Of a DNA stretch of 64,000 nt, positions 1 through 8,829 are shown piece by piece (the first letter of the stretch is position 1; each line of letters starts with the position of its first letter). Under the pieces are notes generated by a model. It was not told where the DNA came from. It did no database searches and saw only the letters and a program-made list of their open reading frames with translations. Where the stretch lies: positions 1,550,001 through 1,614,000 of the forward strand of contig NZ_FSRA01000001.1 of assembly GCF_900129465.1 (NCBI RefSeq). Direction: 5' to 3'. The stretch is from Chitinophaga niabensis. Its GTDB lineage: Bacteria > Bacteroidota > Bacteroidia > Chitinophagales > Chitinophagaceae. The translations under genes and the position numbers were made by a program.

Positions 1-2
1 TA

Positions 3-1493
3 AACTATGGTAACCATCCTTCTTTTTGTTTCTGGTCCATGGGCAATGAACTGGAAGGAGATTTCAATTGGCTTGCGCAGCTGCTCACCACGCTGAAGAA
101 AAATGATCCCCGCCATTTATACACCAGTACTACCTTTTCTTTCCAGAAAGATCATGGCCGCTTCCCTGAACCCGTAGATGAATTTTTCATCACACAGTAT
201 ACAAAGAAAGGATGGGTGAGGGGACAGGGCATCTTCAATACCTATGCCCCCAACTTCTCCACTGATTATACCAAAGCAATAGACAGCATCCCCGTTCCAA
301 TTATCACACATGAGATAGGGCAATATTCTGTGTATCCGAACATGCAGGAAATAAAGAAGTATACCGGCGTGCTGGACCCGTTGAACTTTAAAGCTATTCA
401 AAAGGACTTACAGCAAAAAGGGCTACTGCCCTTATCACAGCAATTCCTGCTGGCCAGTGGTAAGTTCGCAGCCAACCTCTACAAAGAAGAGATAGAACGC
501 GCCCTGAAAACAAAAGGTTTGAGCGGGTTCCAGTTGCTGGACCTCCACGATTTTCCGGGACAGGGCACAGCGCTGATAGGGATCCTGGATGCTTTCTGGG
601 ATAGTAAAGGACTGGTAACAGCAGAAACACACCGTACCTATTGTGGCCCGGTTGTACCCTTACTTCGTTTTGACAAAGCTATTTACACCAGCAATGAACA
701 ATTCAAAGGAGAAGTAGAAGTAGCGAATTTCAGCCGTGCTGTATTAAAGAACAGTGCTATTAACTGGATGGCGAAAGATGCATCCGGTAAAGAACTCGCA
801 GCGGGCCTGATCCCTGCGCAGGATATAGAAATGGGTACCGGCCAATCCCTTGGCAGCTTTACGTTTGATCTGCAAAAAATAAAGGAAGCCACCGCAGTGA
901 CCATTCATCTGAACGGTGCCGGTTACAGGAACCAATGGACGATCTGGGTATATCCTGAAAAACTGGAAACCGGCGTGATCGTAAAAACTTTGAACGAAGC
1001 ATTGCCTTTGCTGGAAGCAGGCAGGAACGTATTGCTGAACCCGGATACGGCCGCGCTCAAAGGCGTAGAGGGCCGTTTTGCACCTGTATTCTGGAGCCCT
1101 GTACACTTCCCTGACCAGCCTGGCACCATGGGCATTTTATGTGATCCGCAACATCCTGCTTTTAAAGATTTCCCAACGGAGTTTTACAGTAACTGGCAGT
1201 GGTGGGACCTTATCACTTCTTCCAAAACCATGGTCATTGATCCTTTACCGGAACTTACACCACTTGTGCGCGTGATCGATAATTTCTTCAGGAACAGGAA
1301 GATGGCCAATGTGATAGAAGCAAAAGTAGGAAAGGGAAAACTGATCCTCACTTCGCTGGACCTTACGAACAAACTGGAAGAAAGGCCCGCTGCAAGGCAA
1401 CTGCGTTATAGCCTGGAGCAATACATGGCTTCAAAAGCATTTGCCCCGAAAGTAGAATTGTCCGTAGCACAATTACAGGCACTGATGAAATAA
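3..1493 (+). CDS. GH2-like glycoside hydrolase, C-terminal part (cut by window edge)
   Basis: The reading frame is open through the left edge: codons before the first internal ATG (position 39) read NYGNHPSFCFWS and run straight into MGNELEGD. The first ATG is therefore not the true start and the N-terminus lies outside the window. SMGNEL matches the acid/base region of clan-A glycosidases such as GH2 (Glu of the Asn-Glu pair, residue 4 counted from position 39). ITHEIGQY (Glu92 on the same count) has the look of the nucleophile strand. Beyond about residue 200 the chain reads as beta-rich accessory domains. It is probably secreted and acts on a plant or host glycan. The exact substrate (galactoside, glucuronide or mannoside) cannot be read from this fragment. 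A terminator follows directly, so it ends its operon. Confidence 0.75.
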   Translation, partial: NYGNHPSFCFWSMGNELEGDFNWLAQLLTTLKKNDPRHLYTSTTFSFQKDHGRFPEPVDEFFITQYTKKGWVRGQGIFNTYAPNFSTDYTKAIDSIPVPIITHEIGQYSVYPNMQEIKKYTGVLDPLNFKAIQKDLQQKGLLPLSQQFLLASGKFAANLYKEEIERALKTKGLSGFQLLDLHDFPGQGTALIGILDAFWDSKGLVTAETHRTYCGPVVPLLRFDKAIYTSNEQFKGEVEVANFSRAVLKNSAINWMAKDASGKELAAGLIPAQDIEMGTGQSLGSFTFDLQKIKEATAVTIHLNGAGYRNQWTIWVYPEKLETGVIVKTLNEALPLLEAGRNVLLNPDTAALKGVEGRFAPVFWSPVHFPDQPGTMGILCDPQHPAFKDFPTEFYSNWQWWDLITSSKTMVIDPLPELTPLVRVIDNFFRNRKMANVIEAKVGKGKLILTSLDLTNKLEERPAARQLRYSLEQYMASKAFAPKVELSVAQLQALMK

Positions 1494-1517
1494 AGGATTA
1501 AGCTGATAATCAGCCCA

Positions 1518-1550
1518 AAAAGCCTCCCGGTATTACATCGGGAGGCTTTT
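1518..1550 (+). terminator. Rho-independent terminator after the GH2-like gene
   Basis: A perfect 12-bp stem (AAAAGCCTCCCG at 1518-1529 pairing with 1539-1550) with a 9-nt loop, ending in a T-run. It lies 25 nt after the glycosidase stop codon. Confidence 0.85.
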
Positions 1551-1631
1551 ATTTTGATAATTATCAGGATAAGATTAAATTACTATTGTTATACCCGATC
1601 CCGAAATCCCTTAACGCTAAACCCTTCTCCA

Positions 1632-2309
1632 ATGAAAAAGATTCCCCTCACACTATGTTTATTCCTGTTACCCGTATGGGTATTAGCCCAGCAAAGATTT
1701 GACTACCCGATCAAACCCGGCACAGATAACTGGAAAGCACTAAAAAGCCACAAAGAAAGAGTAGATGCAAGCCAGATCCCACCGGACATTGCAGGTAAAC
1801 TCTCCACAGCAGCACTGCTGGAAGCCGTGCTGGATTACCCGCTCAGCATGGACCTTTTTTTCTTCAATACCCTGCAGGATGGGGTGGATATGCTGAAGAC
1901 CAATTTTGCGGCCTTCCCCGAACTCTTATCCCGTAAAGACCTGGTAGCGGTATCGGTAGAAAGGTATGCACAATTACGGATGGACTCCGTAACCTCCCTG
2001 GAAGGAAAATACAACAGAGCTATCTTCTCATTTAAGGTCAGTTTCCTGGAAATGATCCTTGCACAACCGGAAGTGACCAATAAGATCGATGCAGCACGCA
2101 AGAGATCTGTATTACAGGCCCTGGTAACCAAATATGAGCAGAAGGAACGGCTGACTGATTTTTTTGGAGAACTGAACCTCGGTTCTTCCGCCTGGGCCGC
2201 ATATCGCATTAGTAGAAGGAGTGACGACAGTGCCCTGAACAAAGGAGCTTTTATACCACCTTCGGTTTCAAAGAATGTGATCCTGCAAACCCGGAAACAG
2301 ATCAACTAA
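1632..2309 (+). CDS. Secreted protein of unknown function
   Basis: 225 residues from the ATG at 1632, chosen because it begins a clear signal peptide (MKKIPLTLCLFLLPVWVLAQ, cleavage near Ala19-Gln20). An upstream in-frame ATG at 1554 would put a non-signal-like stretch in front. The mature part is helical and rich in Leu, Lys and Glu, with blocks such as STAALLEAVLDYPLSMD and AAFPELLSRKDL. I recognise no enzymatic motif. The next gene starts 19 nt downstream, so the two are probably co-transcribed and may work together outside the cytoplasm. From memory, similar proteins sit beside NCHSYAW-type proteins in other Bacteroidota, but I could not verify this. Confidence 0.7.
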   Translation: MKKIPLTLCLFLLPVWVLAQQRFDYPIKPGTDNWKALKSHKERVDASQIPPDIAGKLSTAALLEAVLDYPLSMDLFFFNTLQDGVDMLKTNFAAFPELLSRKDLVAVSVERYAQLRMDSVTSLEGKYNRAIFSFKVSFLEMILAQPEVTNKIDAARKRSVLQALVTKYEQKERLTDFFGELNLGSSAWAAYRISRRSDDSALNKGAFIPPSVSKNVILQTRKQIN

Positions 2310-2328
2310 ATCTATCCCTCACCCTGAA

Positions 2329-3639
2329 ATGAATCCTTCTATGAAAAAGATTTACTGGTTATATATATGCCTGTTACCCACGCTTGCTTTTGCACAAACA
2401 CAAAGCAATATCACCACACCCAAAGGCAGCACCGTAAATGCATTTATTATATCTGAAGCAAGTCCGGCCGCGAGAGCTAACGCGGATATTGCTGTTGCCA
2501 CACAATACCCTAACGCAGTGCAAAGTTCATATTTTAATGATGGTTTTAGTTCCTCAGCCAGGTTTAATTGCCATAGCTATGCCTGGAACATGATAGAGGG
2601 CGGGCCGGTAAGGTGGATAGGTGTGGGCACTACCACCCACGAAGATATTTACATGACAGATGGAAGTTATGTGCAGGTATGCACAGAAACATACCCTGGC
2701 AAGGTTTCCCTGGGTATTGGAGATCACTCGGCCATCACAACATCCACACCCGGTATCTGGAAATCTAAATGGGGAGCGCAGGCTTTGGTGGAACATAGCA
2801 GTAATGATCATCCCTATTATAAGTTTGATTATACTTATTATGTATCCACAGCTATCTCAGGCCCCGCAGAAGTTTGCAGCCCTTCTGTATTTTCTGTACA
2901 GAACATTTCCGGCGCAACGTATAGCTGGACGAGCAGCAGCAATTTGATCGTTAGTGGTTCCGGCCATTCAGTTACAGTGAGTGGTACTGGTTCCAACGGC
3001 CCGGGATGGGTGGAAGTTTATATCTCTACCGGATGCGGTATTGCCACACGGAGGTTGAATGTGTTTAAAGGCACACCCGGCTTGCTTACACATACCATCG
3101 AAACGCTCTTTGATCCTACACAGCTCTGTTACCTGGCCGGTAATACATATACCTGGGTATTAAGCCCCCATGGCCCTACACCCGGTGTAACGGATATTTA
3201 CTTCATGGTGTTTGAATCAGCGAATGGCCCGGGCTCACCCATACAGGGAGGTTATATGCAAAGTATGGATGTTTCTTTTGGCTGGTACCCCACTAATTAT
3301 ACATTTATGGCCTGGGGTGTAAATGGTTGCGGTGCAGGATTGATCACCCAGAAAGATGTAACTACGTATTATAATTGCGACGGGCCTATGTTCCGGATGG
3401 AAGTTTCACCTAACCCCACTTCCGGCCAGCTTATTGTAACGTTAGATAAAGAATTGTCTGAGGAAAAAGTAACCTTTGAATTGTTCGATTTCAATACGAA
3501 TGAACGTAAAAGGATCTGGACTCAGCAGAATGGCTATGGCAGGCATAATCTTAGCCTGCATGGCCTGAAGAAAGGATTATACATCCTCACCGTTACAAAA
3601 GGAAAATCGAAGTCATCGAAAAAAGTGATCATTCAGTAA
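2329..3639 (+). CDS. Secreted Cys/His peptidase-like protein with type A T9SS sorting domain
   Basis: 436 residues; the start may equally be the ATG at 2341, which gives the more compact signal peptide (MKKIYWLYICLLPTLAFAQ). Domains: signal peptide 1-22; a region with NCHSYAW (Cys81) and GDHSAI (His133) followed by SKWG and a further His156, which looks like an NlpC/P60 or papain-like catalytic arrangement; a PKD/Ig-like segment about 175-250; and a C-terminal type IX secretion sorting domain of type A about 355-436 (SPNPTSGQL, then GLKKGLYILTV and a basic end). It is predicted to be secreted through the type IX system and possibly retained on the cell surface. Peptidase activity is an inference from spacing of Cys and His only. 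It is probably in an operon with the preceding secreted protein. Confidence 0.75.
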   Translation: MNPSMKKIYWLYICLLPTLAFAQTQSNITTPKGSTVNAFIISEASPAARANADIAVATQYPNAVQSSYFNDGFSSSARFNCHSYAWNMIEGGPVRWIGVGTTTHEDIYMTDGSYVQVCTETYPGKVSLGIGDHSAITTSTPGIWKSKWGAQALVEHSSNDHPYYKFDYTYYVSTAISGPAEVCSPSVFSVQNISGATYSWTSSSNLIVSGSGHSVTVSGTGSNGPGWVEVYISTGCGIATRRLNVFKGTPGLLTHTIETLFDPTQLCYLAGNTYTWVLSPHGPTPGVTDIYFMVFESANGPGSPIQGGYMQSMDVSFGWYPTNYTFMAWGVNGCGAGLITQKDVTTYYNCDGPMFRMEVSPNPTSGQLIVTLDKELSEEKVTFELFDFNTNERKRIWTQQNGYGRHNLSLHGLKKGLYILTVTKGKSKSSKKVIIQ

Positions 3640-3662
3640 TGAATGGTTCAGGGTATAATAAA

Positions 3663-3696
3663 AAAACGGGGATGTTTCGAAAAACATCCCCGTTTT
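3663..3696. terminator. Bidirectional terminator between convergent genes
   Basis: A perfect 15-bp stem with a CGAA tetraloop (arms 3663-3677 and 3682-3696) flanked by A-runs on one side and T-runs on the other. It can terminate both the T9SS protein gene and the convergent hydrolase gene. Confidence 0.9.
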
Positions 3697-3723
3697 ATTT
3701 TTCGGCTGCTAAGCATTATCTAC

Positions 3724-4980
3724 CTATTCCTGAGCTATAGCCTGGTAAACCATATTCCTGAACTTTTCCCCATTAGACCAGTATGGAGAGAAATACTGCT
3801 GCGTAAAAATGATCCCGATCAAATGCTCCTTAGGGTCTGCAAAATAATGCGTCTGAAAAGCCCCATCCCAACTGAAGCTTCCCACAGTCAACGGCAGCAC
3901 ATAATCATTCTTTTCTGTTTCCAGTGCAAAACCTAAACCGAATGCAAAACCGGCCGTCATCTGCGGAACAGGGGAAGCAGTAGTACCCTCGGGCAATTGA
4001 TTGCTCAGCATGAGGTCTACGGTTTTAGAACTGAGTAACCGCTTCCCTTTATACGTGCCTTTGTTTAAGAACAAGGTCAGGAATTTTGCATAATCCCCGA
4101 TAGTACCACTCAGCCCTGCACCACCGGAAAAGAAAGTACTGGGCTGATTAGGATAGGATGGATCCGCTTTATCATAAATGGGATAGTCAACCTTTACAAT
4201 ACTGCCATCTGCCATTGGCTGATGGATACTCACCAGGCGGCTTTGTTTCGCAGCAGGGATCGTAAAATAAGTATCCTGCATCTCCAAAGGCAGGAAGATC
4301 CGCTGCTGGTAAAACGCCGGCAGAGATTGTCCGCTCCAGGTCTCTACAAGGTATCCCAGCAGGTCACTGCTTAATCCATAGGTGAAGTGTTCGCCCGGTT
4401 GATGCTGTAAAGGCACTTTTGCCAGTGCTTCCATGGCTTGTTTGTTAGTGATCGCCGTAGTGCCCATTCCAAGCCTTATACCGGCCTTTGAATAAATTGC
4501 CACCATTCTATCCTCGCTGAGATAAGGAACGGGATAGGCGAGCCCGGAAGTGTGCCGCAGCAGATCACGGATGGTGATCTCCCTGTTGGCAGGTTTAGTA
4601 GTATAGCTGCTGTCCTTCGGATTAAAAGTATCCACCACCTGCATGTTCTTAAAGGCCGGCAGGTATTTGGAAACCGGTTCATCCAGCAGGAACTTGCCTT
4701 CTTCCCAAAGCATCATGGCTGCAAGCGCCGTTACTGCTTTGGTGAAAGAAGCGATCCTGAAAATATCATCACTTTTTAAAAGTCGTTTTGATGGTAGGTC
4801 TGCATAACCGAAGGACTTGTTATACACTACATTGCCATTCCGGATGATCAGGGCATTGGCACCTGCAATATGATTTGCTTTTATTTCGCCGTTAATGAAC
4901 TGGTCTATCCTGGCCAGCCTGTTTTGAGCCTGCGCAATGCTAACCGCGAAGAGAAAGAATACGCATAATGAACGTTTCAT
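3724..4980 (-). CDS. Serine hydrolase of the beta-lactamase / class C family (MEROPS S12-like)
   Basis: 418 residues with a signal peptide (MKRSLCVFFLFAVSIAQAQ). The active-site S-x-x-K tetrad is S78-F-T-K81 in RIASFTKAVTA. The second motif is Y201-G-L-S in HFTYGLSSDLLGYL, where Tyr takes the general-base place. The C-terminal part has the expected Gly-rich strand (GLGFALE). Proteins of this family in Bacteroidota include esterases, D-aminopeptidases and penicillin-binding-like enzymes, so resistance to beta-lactams should not be assumed. It is exported, probably periplasmic. It diverges from an HxlR regulator 117 bp away whose operators lie in the shared intergenic region, so it may be a regulatory target. 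Confidence 0.85.
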   Translation of the reverse strand: MKRSLCVFFLFAVSIAQAQNRLARIDQFINGEIKANHIAGANALIIRNGNVVYNKSFGYADLPSKRLLKSDDIFRIASFTKAVTALAAMMLWEEGKFLLDEPVSKYLPAFKNMQVVDTFNPKDSSYTTKPANREITIRDLLRHTSGLAYPVPYLSEDRMVAIYSKAGIRLGMGTTAITNKQAMEALAKVPLQHQPGEHFTYGLSSDLLGYLVETWSGQSLPAFYQQRIFLPLEMQDTYFTIPAAKQSRLVSIHQPMADGSIVKVDYPIYDKADPSYPNQPSTFFSGGAGLSGTIGDYAKFLTLFLNKGTYKGKRLLSSKTVDLMLSNQLPEGTTASPVPQMTAGFAFGLGFALETEKNDYVLPLTVGSFSWDGAFQTHYFADPKEHLIGIIFTQQYFSPYWSNGEKFRNMVYQAIAQE

Positions 4981-4995
4981 GTTGTTCCGTTTAAT

Positions 4996-5027
4996 TTTGC
5001 CAAAGCTGCGTCAATTCTTTACATTTG
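4996..5027 (+). promoter_or_regulatory. Bacteroidota-type promoter of the HxlR gene
   Basis: TTTG at 4996-4999, exactly 20 nt, then TACATTTG at 5020-5027, which fits the TAnnTTTG -7 consensus of the Bacteroidota primary sigma factor. The expected start of transcription is near 5033, just before the operator pair. Confidence 0.7.
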
Positions 5028-5034
5028 ACAAGTA

Positions 5035-5069
5035 CTTACCCGCTGGTAGGGTGCTTACCTGTAGGTTAG
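5035..5069. promoter_or_regulatory. Tandem imperfect palindromes, probable HxlR operator
   Basis: CTTACCcgctGGTAGG (5035-5050) and CTTACCtgtaGGTTAG (5054-5069). Both have the form CTTACC-N4-GGTWRG with five of six bases mirrored, and their starts are 19 bp apart, about two helical turns. They sit at the predicted transcription start of the HxlR gene, which suggests autoregulation and perhaps control of the divergent hydrolase. Confidence 0.6.
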
Positions 5070-5097
5070 AATTGTTGATAATCAAAACAATAAAATT

Positions 5098-5415
5098 ATG
5101 CTGATGCATTTAATTCATAGTGAGAAGTGTGGTGTGAGAAGGGCAATGATGCTGATCGGGAGCAAATGGAAAATGGTTTTGATCGGTTGCCTGAAAGATG
5201 GTATGCAACGGTATGGTGAATTAAAACGCTCCATTCCGGATATCAGTGAAAAGATGCTCATTCAGGAACTGAAAGACCTGGTGGAAGCAGGGCTGGTAGA
5301 AAAAACATCTTACCCGGAAGTACCTCCCAGGGTGGAATACCGTTTAACGGAAAAAGGACAGAAAGCTATACCTGTATGGGAGATGGTGGAAAGGTTCGGG
5401 TGCGATTACCTGTAA
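5098..5415 (+). CDS. HxlR-family winged-helix transcriptional regulator
   Basis: 105 residues, the usual length for the family. CGVRRAMMLIGSKWKMVLIGCL is the family signature (Cys near the N-terminus followed by GxKW and the first DNA-binding helices). RYGELKRSIPDISEKMLIQEL is the recognition-helix region and RVEYRLTEKGQ is the wing. A second in-frame ATG lies two codons in (5104). HxlR proteins are dimers that often sense oxidants, electrophiles or aldehydes through cysteine or a small pocket. Two tandem palindromes directly upstream fit autoregulation. The likely partner is the divergent serine hydrolase gene. Confidence 0.9.
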   Translation: MLMHLIHSEKCGVRRAMMLIGSKWKMVLIGCLKDGMQRYGELKRSIPDISEKMLIQELKDLVEAGLVEKTSYPEVPPRVEYRLTEKGQKAIPVWEMVERFGCDYL

Positions 5416-5450
5416 AAAAACTGCCGGCACATTGTACCGGCAGTTTTTTT
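5414..5450 (+). terminator. Rho-independent terminator after HxlR
   Basis: The stem AAAAAAACTGCCGG (5414-5427) pairs with 5437-5450 across a 9-nt loop, ending in a T7 run. The left arm begins at the stop codon of the HxlR gene. Confidence 0.9.
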
Positions 5451-5469
5451 TACTAAGATCAGGAGTTTA

Positions 5470-5753
5470 TCAGTTCATTACCAGACCAATCCGTTTCGGT
5501 GATCTGGGAGCGGTCAGATGTAATTTAGTCATCACATTCCTTTTGAAGTAGACGGCCTTAGTGTCTACGGTTATCCAGCTGTCATCTGATTTTTTCCATA
5601 CGGCTCAGTGCCATTCAACCAGCTAATGCGAATAGCATATAAAGTATTTTCATAGCCCCTTGCACCGGATAAAACATCCTCATTAGCTCTTCTTCCCAAG
5701 GGACTTTCGCTGGTTAAGATATCTCCCGTAAGCTTATTTTTAAATGCATTCAA
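5470..5753 (-). pseudogene. Possible frameshifted small gene, family not recognised
   Basis: A 60-codon frame (5571-5753, TTG as first candidate start) reads smoothly to LYAIRISWLNGTEPYGK and then stops soon after a run of six A (minus strand, 5595-5590). Adding one base in that run continues in the other frame as KKSDDSWITVDTKAVYFKR and on to a stop at 5470-5472, giving a coherent basic protein end. An in-frame stop lies just upstream of the TTG, and the 5' end abuts the stop codon of the surface protein gene. Either this is a decayed remnant, or a homopolymer sequencing error hides an intact gene of about 94 codons. It has no identifiable domain. Confidence 0.35.
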
Positions 5754-5754
5754 G

Positions 5755-8043
5755 CTAGTTGATCAACACCACACTACCCGTATTATGCTTTATTTCTTTT
5801 GTGGTAAGAGAACGGTATTGCAGATGCCAAATATAACTGCCCTGGGGCAACAGCGTTCCATTCTGGCGTCCGTCCCATCCCTGGTGCGGATTGTTGGATT
5901 GGTATAACAGGTTGCCCCAGCGGGAATAAACCTGCAGCAGATAGTCAGTAATATTTCCACGGAACACTGGTCTTAAAAGATCATTCACGCCATCCTTGTT
6001 AGGAGAAAATGCAGTAGGAAAAACAAATTCCGGTTCACAATCCTTTTGCATAACGATCAGTGTATCGCTGTAAGTACCACAGCGGTTAGCCGTTTCAAGA
6101 TAGTATTTGCCACCCTGCCTCACCGTGATAGATGCAGCATGAGAACCATCCTGCCAGGTATACCGCGGGTAATTGTATTGCGATTGGTCCAGCACTAATT
6201 TATCATTGTAGCAGATCTGCACAGGCGGCCCGAGTTCAAAACGCGGCAGTGCATCCTGCACTACATTAAAACTGGTAGCAGTATCACAACCATTCAGCGA
6301 GATCCGCACATGCCAGGTGCCTGGTTGGGTGATGCTGATAGCAGGTCCCTGCTGTACCTGTTGCCAGTAATACAATGCCCCGGGTTGTTGTATATCCACA
6401 TCTAGCTGCACGGGAATATTATCACAGATAAATGTATCGCGCAATGCCTTTAGTTCGGGATAAGGCCTGAAGTCAACATAAATTTCATCCTGTGTTTTGC
6501 AGTTATTTACACCATAGGTTACTTCCACTGAGTAAGTGCCGGATTGTGTAACATTTATTTCAGGCGTTGTATTCCCCGTATTCCAGGCGTAAGCAGTTCC
6601 GGCAAGATCACTTTTCAACGTAAGCGGTTTACCGATACACACTGCTGTATCGTTGCCCAGGTTTACAACAGGGATTCGCATATCAAGGTCCTGCCAGATG
6701 GTATCAGTATGGCAGGGATAATAGAGGATGAGGCTGATGTTGTAATTGCCTTCTGCTGCAAAATCGTGGATGCCATTGGGTATACGTGTGGTATCCGTAC
6801 CATCTCCAAAATGCCAGTGAACGGAATCCGGAGGGTTCACACTGTTAAAACTGTAGATCGTTCTCAGTTCATTACAAACATAATCTGTGTTGATAACCGC
6901 ATCATTTTCATCGTTCCCCCCGGCTATAATATTGGGAAGTCCCAGCGTTGTATTACCGGACCTGAAATTATAAACACTGTAACCCGGCCGGTCGCGGTTA
7001 TCCGGGTCTGTTAATACGCTGGTATAAGTGCTGGTTATTTTTTCAGCCATATAGATCCTTTTATCCGGCCCCAGGGCTAGGCTGAATACTTCCCTGAAAT
7101 CATCCCATGGCAACACCTGTCTGACAGAAGCAAGGATGTCGTTCTTTGTAAAGCTGGAAAGGTCCATGCTCAGCAATTCCCCGCCGCCGCCCCAGGAATT
7201 GGTAGAGCTGATATAGAGGTTCTGGCTGTTGTAGGAGAATTCAATCCCGTAGGGAGATAGATAATTAGCCGGAAAATCCCAGGAATTAAAGGAGATGGGA
7301 TTCGTTAGCTCACCCGTTTGATTATTAAAATCGAAGATCTGAAATCCCAGCTCGTAGAAAGCTACCGCCATTTTCCGCCCGTTGCTGGAATAACGGAGAT
7401 ATCCTTCTGTCTGGTCTGCCGGCACTATCCGCATACCGCTGCCGCTGATAACAGGCACAGCGCTGATACCGGAAGGAGTAACCAGGTAAGAAATAAAGGT
7501 ATTACTGGTACGAATGTACGAAGTAACCCATACATCCCTGTTATTACAATGTTTCACGGCCCCCAGCTTTTCATAACAACTCCCTGCGATCGCAATGTTT
7601 TTAAGGGCCGTAATAGCCCCATTGCCGCCATCCAGCCGCATATCCACTTCAGAATACATTAATCCGTTCAGGGGATCGGTATCTCCGCGCCAGGGTACTG
7701 TAAAGATGTAGTAGATATTTTTGTCGCCCGGTTTAGGAACGATCAGGGCGGATTGTGTACTGGATATATTTCCCCGCAGGTTAGTGCCGTTCACCATTAC
7801 CTGGTGCAATTTATTGTAAACCGTAACGCCATCTGTATAAAATAAAAGCGCCCCGTTTTCATCTGCAACGGATGCGGAGCCTTCCATCTGGTTCAATGCG
7901 CTGCCGGTGATCATGGTAGGCCCGATCGTACGGAAGTCGAGACCCACGCCCTTGCCATAATACCATTGGTACCATTGTTTCTGCTGACTAAAGGAATATT
8001 GAAAAAAGGAAAGGAAAAGAAAAAAGAGCAAGTACTTTTTCAT
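5755..8043 (-). CDS. Large surface protein with PKD domain and type B T9SS sorting domain
   Basis: 762 residues with signal peptide MKKYLLFFLFLSFFQYSFSQ. Residues about 30-390 resemble a WD/beta-propeller-like fold (repeated strands with YSEVD, KRIYMAEK, GYSVYNF). A PKD domain follows with HWHFGDGTDTT near 420. Two Ig-like repeats with NLGNDTAVCIGKPLTLKS and TYAWNTGNTTPEI come next. The last 90 residues are a gliding-motility-type C-terminal domain (FPTAFSPNKDGVNDLLRP, YSRWGNLLYQS, GWDGRQNG, LPQGSYIWHL), the type B sorting signal of the type IX secretion system. It is predicted to be exported across the outer membrane and attached or released. Function beyond adhesion or surface display is not evident. 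It is read alone. Confidence 0.85.
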   Translation of the reverse strand: MKKYLLFFLFLSFFQYSFSQQKQWYQWYYGKGVGLDFRTIGPTMITGSALNQMEGSASVADENGALLFYTDGVTVYNKLHQVMVNGTNLRGNISSTQSALIVPKPGDKNIYYIFTVPWRGDTDPLNGLMYSEVDMRLDGGNGAITALKNIAIAGSCYEKLGAVKHCNNRDVWVTSYIRTSNTFISYLVTPSGISAVPVISGSGMRIVPADQTEGYLRYSSNGRKMAVAFYELGFQIFDFNNQTGELTNPISFNSWDFPANYLSPYGIEFSYNSQNLYISSTNSWGGGGELLSMDLSSFTKNDILASVRQVLPWDDFREVFSLALGPDKRIYMAEKITSTYTSVLTDPDNRDRPGYSVYNFRSGNTTLGLPNIIAGGNDENDAVINTDYVCNELRTIYSFNSVNPPDSVHWHFGDGTDTTRIPNGIHDFAAEGNYNISLILYYPCHTDTIWQDLDMRIPVVNLGNDTAVCIGKPLTLKSDLAGTAYAWNTGNTTPEINVTQSGTYSVEVTYGVNNCKTQDEIYVDFRPYPELKALRDTFICDNIPVQLDVDIQQPGALYYWQQVQQGPAISITQPGTWHVRISLNGCDTATSFNVVQDALPRFELGPPVQICYNDKLVLDQSQYNYPRYTWQDGSHAASITVRQGGKYYLETANRCGTYSDTLIVMQKDCEPEFVFPTAFSPNKDGVNDLLRPVFRGNITDYLLQVYSRWGNLLYQSNNPHQGWDGRQNGTLLPQGSYIWHLQYRSLTTKEIKHNTGSVVLIN

Positions 8044-8127
8044 GGATAACCAGGCCTAAGGATACACTAAAGTATACATAATTTTCATAAAATGGGTTTA
8101 TATACAGATTTAGTAGATTTGGGGGCT

Positions 8128-8772
8128 ATGGAACACATTATCAATGCAACAGTTAAGTTTGTAAAAAAGGAATTGGAAGGGGCCGAAGGTGGGCACGATT
8201 GGTGGCATATCCACCGTGTATGGCAAAGATCTAAACTGATCGCACAAAAGGAGAAGGCAGACCTGCTGGTGGTAGAATTAGGGGCTTTGCTGCATGATAT
8301 CGCAGATGCAAAGTTCCATGACGGCAATGAGGAGATCGGGCCCGTTAAAGCCGTTGCTTTTATGCAAACACAGAACATCCCCGCGGGCACGATCAAACAT
8401 GTAGAGAACATCATCCGGCATATCTCTTTCAAAGGAGGTAATAATGCAAGGGAATTCTATTCGCCGGAACTGGGTATTGTGCAGGATGCAGACAGACTGG
8501 ACGCCTTAGGGGCTATAGGCATAGCGCGCGCGTTTAATTATGGTGGTTTCAAGAACCGCCCCCTGTATGACCCTGCCATAAAACCCCGGCTGCAAATGAC
8601 CCGGGAAGAATATAAAGCCAGCACGGCACCTACTATCAATCACTTTTACGAAAAGCTGTTGCTGTTGAAAGACAGGATGAACACAGCCACCGGAAAAGCA
8701 TTAGCGGAAGAGAAACATGCTTTCATGGAAACATTCCTTGAAAAGTTCTATGAAGAATGGGAGGGGGCCTGA
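8128..8772 (+). CDS. HD-domain phosphohydrolase (YedJ-like)
   Basis: 214 residues from the ATG at 8128; the upstream in-frame ATG at 8092 adds 12 residues without family character, and a TAnnTTTG-like box (TAGATTTG, 8114-8121) lies inside that extension. The HD motif set is visible: HDWWHIHRV (first His, residue 27), LLHDIAD (His56-Asp57) and VQDADRLDALGAIGIAR (distal Asp). These bind one or two metals in phosphohydrolases acting on nucleotides or phosphoesters. The sequence matches the YedJ/YpgQ-type HD family, whose physiological substrate is unclear. It is soluble and cytoplasmic. It diverges from the type B sorted protein by about 85 bp. Confidence 0.85.
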   Translation: MEHIINATVKFVKKELEGAEGGHDWWHIHRVWQRSKLIAQKEKADLLVVELGALLHDIADAKFHDGNEEIGPVKAVAFMQTQNIPAGTIKHVENIIRHISFKGGNNAREFYSPELGIVQDADRLDALGAIGIARAFNYGGFKNRPLYDPAIKPRLQMTREEYKASTAPTINHFYEKLLLLKDRMNTATGKALAEEKHAFMETFLEKFYEEWEGA

Positions 8773-8829
8773 ATATAATCTCCCGCAGGAATGTTATGTC
8801 ATGCGTTAATACATTCAGGCCACATAATA

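Noticed and set aside
3643..3936. 97-codon plus-strand frame after the T9SS protein
   Set aside because: It runs through the bidirectional terminator and is antisense to the serine hydrolase.
3724..4980. Resistance beta-lactamase
   Set aside because: Only the general S12 family motifs are seen; the family includes many esterases and peptidases.
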